A DNA stretch of 5,789 nt, from positions 1 to 5,789 of the forward strand of contig JAICLV010000148.1 of NCBI GenBank assembly GCA_025925185.1, written 5' to 3'. The stretch comes from Acidothermaceae bacterium (GTDB taxonomy: Bacteria; Actinomycetota; Actinomycetes; Acidothermales; Acidothermaceae). A program made the translations under genes and the position numbers. The notes beneath the pieces were generated by a model. The model worked only from the letters and a program-made list of their open reading frames with translations. It searched no databases and was not told the origin of the DNA. Shown here piece by piece: positions 1 to 5,789 of the stretch (position 1 is its first letter; each line of letters begins with the position of its first letter).

Positions 1-2717
1 GCATGCCGAACGCCGGCCTGCCGGTGCTGGGCCGCGATGGCGCCACCTTCCCGCTCACGCCCGAGCAACTCGCTGACGCCCACGACAGGTTCACCCGCGA
101 GCACGGGCTCTCGCTCGTGGGCGGCTGCTGCGGCACCACACCGGCGCATCTGCGCCAGGTCGTCGAGCGGGTGCGCGGCCGGGCGATCGCCCGCCGCAAG
201 CCACTGCCCGAGGCGGGCGTCTCCTCGCTGTACCAGCACGTGCCGTTCCGCCAAGAGACGTCCTACCTCGCGGTCGGGGAGCGCACGAACGCGAACGGCT
301 CCAAGGCGTTTCGCGAGGCCATGATCGAGGGCCGCTTCGACGACGTCGTCGAGGTCGCGCGCTCGGCGAGCCGTGACGGTTCCCACCTCATCGACGTCTG
401 CGTCGACTACGTCGGCCGCGACGGTGTCGCCGACATGCGCGAGATCGCCGGCCGGTTCGCCACCGCCTCGACGCTGCCGATCATGCTCGACTCCACCGAG
501 CCGCCGGTCATCGAGGCCGGGCTCGAGCGCCTCGGCGGTCGCTGCGTCATCAACTCCGTCAACTTCGAGGACGGCGAGGGCCCGGCGTCACGGTTCGCGC
601 GAGTCATGCCGATCGTGCGCGAGCACGGGGCGGCGGTCGTCGCGCTCACGATCGACGAGACCGGCCAGGCTCGCAGCCCGGAGCACAAGGTCGCGATCGC
701 GGAGCGGCTCATCGAGACGCTCACGCAACAGTGGGGGATGCGCGAGAGCGACATCTTGATCGACTGCCTCACGTTCACCCTCGGCACCGGCCAGGAGGAA
801 AGCCGGCGCGACGGCGCGGCCACGATCGAGGCGATCCGCGAACTCAAGCAGCGCCATCCGAACGTCCAGACCGTGCTCGGCCTGTCGAACATCTCGTTCG
901 GCCTGAAGCCAGCCGCCCGTGAGGTGCTCAACTCCGTCTTCTTGGCCGAGTGTGTGAAGGCGGGTCTCGACGCCGCGATCGTCCACGTGTCGAAAATCAT
1001 GCCGGTGGCTCGAATTCCCGACGAGCAAAGGGAAGTGGCCCTCGACCTCGTCTACGACCGGCGGCGTGAGGGCTATGACCCGCTGCCCAAGTTCCTCGAG
1101 TTGTTCGAGGGCGTCACGAGCGCCGACGCGAAGGCCACTCGTGCCCAAGAACTCGCCGCGCTGCCCCTCTCGGAGCGACTCCAACGCCGCATCATCGACG
1201 GTGAGAAGGTCGGCCTCGAGGCCGACCTCGACGAGGCGCTGCAAACCCGCCCCGCGCTCGACATCGTGAACGACACCTTGCTCGAGGGCATGAAGGTCGT
1301 CGGCGAGTTGTTCGGCCGCGGCGAGATGCAGTTGCCGTTCGTGCTGCAGTCGGCGGAGGTGATGAAGAACGCGGTCGCCTACCTCGAGCCACACATGGAG
1401 AAGACCGACGAGGGCGGCAAGGGCACGATCGTGCTGGCAATGGTGAAGGGCGACGTCCACGACATCGGAAAGAACCTCGTCGACATCATCTTGTCCAACA
1501 ACGGCTACACGGTGGTCAACCTCGGCATCAAGCAACCGGTGTCAGCGATCATCGAGGCCGCCGAGGAGAACAGCGCCGACGCGATCGGCATGTCCGGCCT
1601 GCTGGTGAAGTCGACCGTCATCATGAAGGAGAACCTCGAGGAGATCGACACCCGCGGGCTGTCGACCCGGTGGCCGGTGCTGCTGGGGGGCGCCGCGCTC
1701 ACTCGCGCCTACGTCGAGCAAGACCTCGCCGAGCAGTTCTCGGGTGAGGTGCGTTACGCGCGCGACGCGTTCGAGGGGCTGCGCTTGATGGACGCCGTGA
1801 TGGCCGTCAAACGCGGCGTCGAGGGCGCCGCGCTCCCGCCGCTTCGGCAACGCCGCGTCCGCGTGGTCGAGCAGCCGGACGACGAGGGCGAGCTGCCGGG
1901 ACGCTCCGACGTCGCCACCGACGTGCCGATTCCGACGCCGCCGTTTTGGGGTACCCGCGTCGTCAAGGGCATTCCGCTCGCCGACTACACCGAATTGCTC
2001 GACGAGAAAGCCACTTTCGCCGGTCGGTGGGGCTTGCGGGGCACCCGCGGCGGGCCTTCGTACGAAGACCTCGTCGAGACCGAAGGTCGGCCGCGGCTGC
2101 GCAAATGGCTCGACCGCATGCAGACTGACGGACTGCTCGACGCGGGCGTCGTCTACGGCTACTTCCCTTGCGTCAGCGAGGGCAACGACCTCGTCGTGCT
2201 GTCTGAGACCGGCGACGAGCGCGCGCGGTTCACCTTCCCGCGTCAGCGGCGCGACCGCCGGCTGTGCCTGGCCGACTTCTTCCGGCCGCGCGAGTCGGGG
2301 GAGACCGACGTCGTCGCCTTCCAGGTCGTGACGATCGGCCCGAAGGTCAGCGACGCCACCGCGGAGTTGTTCGCCGACAACGCCTACCGCGACTACCTGG
2401 AGATGCACGGGTTGTCGGTGCAGATGGCGGAGGCGCTCGCCGAGTTCTGGCACCGGCGCATCCGCGACGAGCTCGGCTTCGCGGGCGAGGACCACGCCGA
2501 CCTACGGCAGGTGCTCGAGCACCAGGGCTACCACGGCTCGCGCTACTCGTTCGGCTATCCCGCCTGCCCCGACCTTGAAGAACGTTCGAAGATCGTGTCG
2601 CTGCTGCAGCCGGAGCGCATCGGGGTCACGCTGTCGGAGGGTTTCCAGCTCGCGCCCGAGCAGTCGACCGACGCGATCGTCGTCCACCACCCCGAAGCGA
2701 AGTACTTCAGCGCGTGA
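1..2717 (+). CDS. metH: Cobalamin-dependent methionine synthase (5-methyltetrahydrofolate--homocysteine methyltransferase), 5'-partial
   Basis: Cytosolic enzyme that moves a methyl group from 5-methyltetrahydrofolate through cob(I)alamin to homocysteine, giving methionine and tetrahydrofolate. The frame is open at the left edge, and the first visible residues (PNAGLP, then GGCCGTTP at 40-47) are the end of the homocysteine-binding barrel. The ATG at base 3 is therefore internal, and roughly 280-300 N-terminal residues are missing relative to the usual ~1,200. Cys42 and Cys43 match two of the three zinc ligands; the third lies outside. Next come the pterin-binding domain (~80-350; VGERTN at 91-96, DVCVDYVGRD at 131-140), the four-helix cap (~385-465), and the B12 domain (~470-605). 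The B12 domain has GDVHDIGKN, with His486 as the lower cobalt ligand and Asp484 and Ser537 completing the ligand triad. The AdoMet reactivation domain (~640-904) has RYSFGYPACPD at 847-857 and a C-terminal HHPEAKYF. No frameshift or lost catalytic residue is seen. The stop TGA overlaps the next gene's start. Any B12 riboswitch would lie upstream, out of view. Confidence 0.98.
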   Translation, partial: MPNAGLPVLGRDGATFPLTPEQLADAHDRFTREHGLSLVGGCCGTTPAHLRQVVERVRGRAIARRKPLPEAGVSSLYQHVPFRQETSYLAVGERTNANGSKAFREAMIEGRFDDVVEVARSASRDGSHLIDVCVDYVGRDGVADMREIAGRFATASTLPIMLDSTEPPVIEAGLERLGGRCVINSVNFEDGEGPASRFARVMPIVREHGAAVVALTIDETGQARSPEHKVAIAERLIETLTQQWGMRESDILIDCLTFTLGTGQEESRRDGAATIEAIRELKQRHPNVQTVLGLSNISFGLKPAAREVLNSVFLAECVKAGLDAAIVHVSKIMPVARIPDEQREVALDLVYDRRREGYDPLPKFLELFEGVTSADAKATRAQELAALPLSERLQRRIIDGEKVGLEADLDEALQTRPALDIVNDTLLEGMKVVGELFGRGEMQLPFVLQSAEVMKNAVAYLEPHMEKTDEGGKGTIVLAMVKGDVHDIGKNLVDIILSNNGYTVVNLGIKQPVSAIIEAAEENSADAIGMSGLLVKSTVIMKENLEEIDTRGLSTRWPVLLGGAALTRAYVEQDLAEQFSGEVRYARDAFEGLRLMDAVMAVKRGVEGAALPPLRQRRVRVVEQPDDEGELPGRSDVATDVPIPTPPFWGTRVVKGIPLADYTELLDEKATFAGRWGLRGTRGGPSYEDLVETEGRPRLRKWLDRMQTDGLLDAGVVYGYFPCVSEGNDLVVLSETGDERARFTFPRQRRDRRLCLADFFRPRESGETDVVAFQVVTIGPKVSDATAELFADNAYRDYLEMHGLSVQMAEALAEFWHRRIRDELGFAGEDHADLRQVLEHQGYHGSRYSFGYPACPDLEERSKIVSLLQPERIGVTLSEGFQLAPEQSTDAIVVHHPEAKYFSA
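2714..2717 (+). promoter_or_regulatory. GTGA stop/start overlap coupling metH to the HAD gene
   Basis: The last codon of metH (GCG) is followed by TGA at 2715-2717, and the GTG start of the next frame occupies 2714-2716. Such 4-base overlaps are a standard mark of translational coupling, where the ribosome ending the first gene restarts on the second. There is no room for a separate promoter outside the metH coding sequence. That the overlap is functional is inference and depends on the GTG rather than the ATG at 2744 being the true start. Confidence 0.75.
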
Positions 2718-3400
2718 CCACCACCGAGACCTCGCCGCATCCGATGTCGCGGGGCGCGTTGCCCGCCGCCGTGCTCTTCGACATGGACGGCCTGCTCATC
2801 GACACCGAGCCGCTGTGGTTCGAGGTCGAGACGCAGATCCTCGCCGACGTCGGCGCCACGTGGGACGCCTCCAACCACGCCACGCTCGTCGGCAGTTCCG
2901 CGGCTGTGGCGTCGGCGTTCATCAGTGAGAAGTCCGGCGGTCGCGCCACGCCGCAGCAGGTCGCCGCGGAAATGCTCGCGCGGATGGCGCAGCGGCTTCG
3001 CCACCCGCCGCCGTTACAACCGGGCGCGTTGCGCCTCATCAATCAGTTGGACGACGCGGGCGTGCCGCGCGCGCTGGTCTCGTCGTCCGCTCGCGTTTTG
3101 ATCGACGCGGCGCTCGACGGTTTGGCGCTCTCGTTCGACGTCGTGGTCGCAGGCGACGCGGTGCGCCACAACAAGCCGCATCCGGAGCCGTATCTGACGG
3201 CAGCCAAGCTCATCGGCGCCGACCCGAGAGACTGCGTGGCACTCGAAGACTCGCCGACCGGCGCCGCGTCGGCGACGGCCGCCGGTTGCGTCGTCATCGC
3301 GGTGCCGAGCGTCACGGCGATCGACCCGGCCGAACGACGCGTCGTGGTGCCGTCACTCGACCAGGTCGATTTGCCTTACGTGCGCTCGCTTTTCGGCTGA
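2714..3400 (+). CDS. HAD-superfamily hydrolase, subfamily IA (beta-phosphoglucomutase/phosphatase-like)
   Basis: Predicted cytosolic, Mg2+-dependent phosphatase or phosphomutase acting through an aspartyl-phosphate intermediate; the substrate cannot be read from the sequence. All four HAD motifs are present in the 228 residues: motif I FDMDG with Asp23 (nucleophile) and Asp25 (acid/base), motif II LVSSSAR (Ser123-125), motif III NKPHPEPY with Lys154, and motif IV ALEDSPTG with Glu178/Asp179. Residues ~30-105 form the likely helical C1 cap, which sets substrate choice. No signal peptide or membrane segment is seen. The GTG start is chosen because it gives a 4-base GTGA overlap with the metH stop, typical of coupled translation. 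The in-frame ATG at 2744 (218 residues) is the alternative, since the fold only begins near residue 17. The site upstream of the GTG (GAAGCGAAG, 2694-2702) is a weak ribosome-binding match, which fits reliance on coupling. The family is certain; a specific role (sugar-phosphate, phosphoglycolate, nucleotide or metabolite-repair phosphatase) is open. Confidence 0.95.
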   Translation: MTTTETSPHPMSRGALPAAVLFDMDGLLIDTEPLWFEVETQILADVGATWDASNHATLVGSSAAVASAFISEKSGGRATPQQVAAEMLARMAQRLRHPPPLQPGALRLINQLDDAGVPRALVSSSARVLIDAALDGLALSFDVVVAGDAVRHNKPHPEPYLTAAKLIGADPRDCVALEDSPTGAASATAAGCVVIAVPSVTAIDPAERRVVVPSLDQVDLPYVRSLFG

Positions 3401-3429
3401 CAGACGCCGCCCGCTTGCCCTTGCCAAGA

Positions 3430-3475
3430 GTTGTGCCGGCCAGCACGCGGCCTATCGCGTGTTGACCGACACAAC
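3430..3475. terminator. Long imperfect hairpin between convergent genes, probable bidirectional terminator
   Basis: Bases 3430-3449 pair with 3456-3475 around the 6-base loop GCCTAT. Of 20 positions, 17 are Watson-Crick, one is a G-T wobble (3443/3462) and two are C/A mismatches (3436/3469 and 3440/3465). Read from the - strand, the two C/A positions become G-U wobbles and the G-T becomes an A/C mismatch, so both transcripts can fold and the - strand version is slightly better. It lies 29 bases past the HAD stop and 14 bases past the permease stop, where a shared terminator is expected. No proper U-run follows on the + strand, and only a short UCUU on the - strand; U-poor hairpin terminators are often proposed in high-GC Actinomycetota. 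The rest of the 3401-3489 spacer holds no ORF or promoter that I can support. Confidence 0.72.
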
Positions 3476-3489
3476 CGTCGGGCGTCGCG

Positions 3490-5789
3490 CTACTCGGCGG
3501 CTATCGCCGCCAGGACGGGACGACGCGACGCGCGCCACGCCGGCACCAGCGCCGCCAGCACTCCGAGGACGCCCGCGCCGACGAGGTACAGCACGAACTG
3601 CGCGATCGGGAACACCACGTGGTTGAGTTGTCCGCCGCTGGTCGACACGATCGCCCAACCGAACAGCGCGCCCAGCACCAGCCCGAGCACCGCGCCGAAC
3701 ACCGCGATGACGACGGACTCCAACCGCACCATCCGGCGCAGCTGGCGACGGGTCATGCCGATCGCGCGCAGCAGTCCGATCTCGCGGGTGCGCTCGTACA
3801 CCGACAACGCCAGCGTGTTGACGATGCCCAACACCGCGATCAGCAACGCCAACGCGAGCAGCCCGAAGATGAGCCCGACGAACTGGTCGATCTGCTTGCT
3901 GATCGAGTCCTTGTAGTCGGCCTGACTCTGGATTTTCACCTGCGGGTAGGCCTGCAGGCTGGCGGTGAGCGCGTTCGCCGTCGCCACCCGCTGATCGGGG
4001 TTCGCGAGCACGTACACGATCGCGTCGAGCTGGCTGTTGTAGTTCTTCTCGTAGGTCGGCAGCGAGATTAGGTAGTCGGCCCCGCCGTTGCCCAGCAGGT
4101 CGTTGTCGTCGAACACGCCGCCGATCCGCAACTGCGACTTGCCGCCGGTCGGGAACTCGACCGCGACGGATGTGCCGACACGCCATTTGTTCGCGTCGGC
4201 CTTCGACTTCGAGACCAGCAGCTCGTTGCTCTTCAGCGCGTCGAGCGAGCCAGCCTTCATGTCGACCTTGATGACCTGGCCGATGTTGTCGGACACGGCG
4301 ACGAGCATCGCGTCCTTGCCGTTGAGATGCGCCATGCCCACGCGGGTCTCGCCGACCGTCGTGACGCCCGGCGTCTGGCGCGCCTTCGCGGCGACGTCGG
4401 GGGAGAAGCCCTGGAACGACTCGGACGTCAACACATAGTCGGCGCCGAGGTTCTTGTTGACCACAGCGGCGATCGACGACTTCGTCGAGGTCGCGAGCAC
4501 CGACAGCATCGACACGAGCGCGAGCCCGATCATCAGCGCGGCGGCGGTCGACGCGGTGCGCCGCGGGTTGCGGATCGCGTTCGACCGCGCGAGACGCCCG
4601 GTCGTGCCGAACAGCCGGACGAACGGCGCGCCGATGAACCGCACGATGGGCCGGCTGAGCAACGCGCTCATCACCCAAACGCCGATCATCACGAGGGCGA
4701 TACCGATACCGACACGGGCGGCAGCACCGCCGCTTGTGCCGCGGATCGAGCTCGCGATCAGGACGCCGCCGACCACCGTGACCACGCCACCGACGATGGC
4801 GCGCACCCGAAGCGAACGCTCGGGAAGCGCCACCCCGTCGCGCATGGCGGCCACCGGTGGGATCCGCGAAGCGCGCAACGCGGGCGCGGTCGCCGCAATC
4901 AACGTGACCAGGACGCCGACGATGTACGCCGCGATGATGGTGTGGCTCTTCACGATCAGCGAGCCGGCCGGCATGGAGACGCCGAACGCGTCGAGCAGGC
5001 CGCGGACGCCGGTCGCGACCAGCAGCCCGAGGCCGATGCCCACCGTTGACGCGATGACGCCGACCACGAAGGACTCGCCGAGCACCGACGTCAACACCTG
5101 CTTGCGGCTGGCCCCGATCGCCCGCAACAGGGCAAGCTCGCGGGTGCGTTGCGCCACCAGCATGGTGAACGTGTTGAGGATAATGAACAGCCCGACGAAC
5201 AACGCGACGCCGGCGAAGATGAGCAAGAAGATGTTGAAGAACCCGAGCGCCTTGTTGATGGAGTCGGTCTGCTCCTTCTGCACGGCCTTGCCGGTGACGG
5301 CCTCGTAGCCGCCCGGCAGCGTCTTGGCGACGCGATCCGCCAGCGTCTGCTGGGAAATCCCCTTCGAAGCCTGCACGTCGATCTGGTTGAAGTACCCGGG
5401 CTTACCGGTGACCTGCTGCGCGGTCTTCGGGTCGAAGACGCTCAGCACGGCGCCGGCCAGGTTGCTGCTGCCGCCGACGGTGACGATGCCGACGATGTTC
5501 GCCTGCATCGGCTGGTCTTGCGTTTGCACGGTGACCGGGTCGCCGACGCGCAGGTTGTAGTTGTCGGCCGCGCTCTTGTCGATGGCGACCTGGCCGGGGC
5601 CCGTCGGCCCGTGACCGTCGACGAACTCAAGCGTGCTGAAGTTGGACGGCGTCCACGACACCGCGAGGGTCGGCGGCCCGGGTGACTTCGGCTTGACCGC
5701 CTTGCCGTCCTTCGTCACCAGTAGGTCGTTGCCCTCGATCGAGCCGACAGCGTCGGCGACTCCATCGACGGATTTCACTTGCGCGACAA
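3490..5789 (-). CDS. ABC transporter permease, duplicated MacB/FtsX type, 5'-partial
   Basis: Cytoplasmic-membrane permease subunit of a type VII (MacB/LolE/FtsX-like) ABC system; members move lipids or antimicrobial peptides, or transmit force to envelope enzymes, and the substrate here is unknown. The frame is open to the right edge, so the GTG at 5778-5776 is probably internal and about 80-90 residues, including the first membrane segment, are missing. The visible 762 residues run as follows: extracytoplasmic domain (~1-175), FtsX unit 1 (membrane segments ~180-207, 232-257, 278-299), a middle pair (~325-345, 353-374), another segment (~411-429) after the basic motif RNPRRTAS at 403-410, a second extracytoplasmic domain (~430-630), and FtsX unit 2 (~632-656, 687-711, 722-745). 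With the missing one this makes ten segments, usual for the long actinobacterial form. Both units have the cytoplasmic coupling motif RTRE(L/I)xLLRAIG (211-222 and 663-674). No ATPase is in the window; it usually sits just upstream, here past base 5789. It ends in TAG at 3492-3490, facing the HAD gene. Confidence 0.95.
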   Translation of the reverse strand, partial: VAQVKSVDGVADAVGSIEGNDLLVTKDGKAVKPKSPGPPTLAVSWTPSNFSTLEFVDGHGPTGPGQVAIDKSAADNYNLRVGDPVTVQTQDQPMQANIVGIVTVGGSSNLAGAVLSVFDPKTAQQVTGKPGYFNQIDVQASKGISQQTLADRVAKTLPGGYEAVTGKAVQKEQTDSINKALGFFNIFLLIFAGVALFVGLFIILNTFTMLVAQRTRELALLRAIGASRKQVLTSVLGESFVVGVIASTVGIGLGLLVATGVRGLLDAFGVSMPAGSLIVKSHTIIAAYIVGVLVTLIAATAPALRASRIPPVAAMRDGVALPERSLRVRAIVGGVVTVVGGVLIASSIRGTSGGAAARVGIGIALVMIGVWVMSALLSRPIVRFIGAPFVRLFGTTGRLARSNAIRNPRRTASTAAALMIGLALVSMLSVLATSTKSSIAAVVNKNLGADYVLTSESFQGFSPDVAAKARQTPGVTTVGETRVGMAHLNGKDAMLVAVSDNIGQVIKVDMKAGSLDALKSNELLVSKSKADANKWRVGTSVAVEFPTGGKSQLRIGGVFDDNDLLGNGGADYLISLPTYEKNYNSQLDAIVYVLANPDQRVATANALTASLQAYPQVKIQSQADYKDSISKQIDQFVGLIFGLLALALLIAVLGIVNTLALSVYERTREIGLLRAIGMTRRQLRRMVRLESVVIAVFGAVLGLVLGALFGWAIVSTSGGQLNHVVFPIAQFVLYLVGAGVLGVLAALVPAWRASRRPVLAAIAAE
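3664..3819 (-). repeat. FtsX unit 2 core, second copy of the intragenic duplication
   Basis: Residues 654-705 of the permease, the partner of residues 202-253. It carries YERTREIGLLRAIGMTRRQL, the loop plus coupling helix thought to contact the ATPase, followed by a membrane segment. Divergence from the first copy is as expected for an ancient duplication within the family. Confidence 0.85.
5020..5175 (-). repeat. FtsX unit 1 core, first copy of an intragenic duplication
   Basis: Residues 202-253 of the permease align without gaps with residues 654-705 (bases 3664-3819); by hand count about 24 of 52 residues are identical, centred on RTRE and LLRAIG. At DNA level a 12-base word, CTCGCGGGTGCG, is shared at 5137-5148 and 3781-3792 on the + strand. 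This is the old domain duplication that defines the ten-segment permease class, not a recent repeat. Confidence 0.85.

Noticed and set aside
588..2495. Two long open frames on the - strand (588-1535, 315 codons; 1542-2495, 317 codons) opposite metH
   Set aside because: They are fully antisense to a gene whose domains are unmistakable. Their translations are rich in Arg, Asp, Val, His and Ala, with no recognisable motif. Stop-free shadow frames are expected in high-GC DNA with strong third-position bias.
3462..3467. TTGACC in the spacer resembling a -35 promoter element
   Set aside because: No acceptable -10 element follows at 16-18 bases, and the word lies within an arm of the hairpin.
3403..3486. 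A second inverted pair, GACGCC (3403-3408) and GGCGTC (3481-3486), flanking the hairpin
   Set aside because: It is only six bases, separated by 72, and does not extend in either direction; chance is likely in this base composition.
3431..4071. Plus-strand frames at 3431-3916 and 3619-4071 beginning near the intergenic spacer
   Set aside because: They run antisense to the permease, have no supported ribosome-binding site or homology, and the first would start inside the hairpin.
3452..4678. A 408-codon - strand frame overlapping the 3' half of the permease
   Set aside because: It lies in another frame of the same strand and reads as Arg/Ala/Val-rich noise, while the permease frame shows FtsX motifs to its last residues. 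I also considered that it might mark a frameshift, but the permease frame is unbroken.
4327..5308. Open frames on the + strand (4327-5049 and 4454-5308, up to 284 codons) inside the permease region
   Set aside because: The - strand permease spans the whole stretch with intact family motifs. The + strand translations are low-complexity Arg/Asp/Thr-rich, with no domain, and are shadows.
5776..5778. GTG near the right edge as the start of the permease
   Set aside because: The frame stays open up to the edge, upstream codons read plausibly as Val-Ala-Gln, and the family's first membrane segment would be missing with this start.

Overview
The window is high-GC bacterial DNA (about two thirds G+C by eye, with third codon positions almost all G or C in the real genes). 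GTG starts, the MetH subtype and the permease subtype point to an Actinomycetota genome. I cannot name a genus; a less-studied lineage such as Acidimicrobiia is possible but unproven. The window is almost fully coding and holds three genes, two of them cut by its edges.

Left part, + strand: the last 904 codons of metH, cobalamin-dependent methionine synthase (1-2717, 5' end missing). It carries the end of the homocysteine/zinc domain, then the folate, cap, B12 and AdoMet-reactivation domains, with the key motifs intact. Its stop codon overlaps by four bases (GTGA) the GTG start of a HAD-superfamily phosphatase/phosphomutase-like gene (2714-3400), so the two are very probably co-transcribed and translationally coupled.

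Centre: an 89-base spacer (3401-3489) between converging genes. It contains a long imperfect inverted repeat (3430-3475, 20-position arms, 6-base loop) that can fold in RNA from either strand. It is best read as a shared bidirectional transcription terminator.

Right part, - strand: a large ABC-transporter permease of the duplicated MacB/FtsX type (3490-5789, N-terminus missing), with nine visible membrane segments and two extracytoplasmic domains. Its ATPase partner would be expected beyond the right edge. Nothing ties it functionally to metH; the two units only share a terminator region.

I see no mobile element, CRISPR array, RNA gene, riboswitch or defence system, and no convincing previously undescribed system. 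The most notable non-coding signal is the shared hairpin; the most notable gene arrangement is the metH-HAD coupling. Residue numbers below count metH from the codon at base 3, and the permease from the GTG codon at bases 5778-5776.
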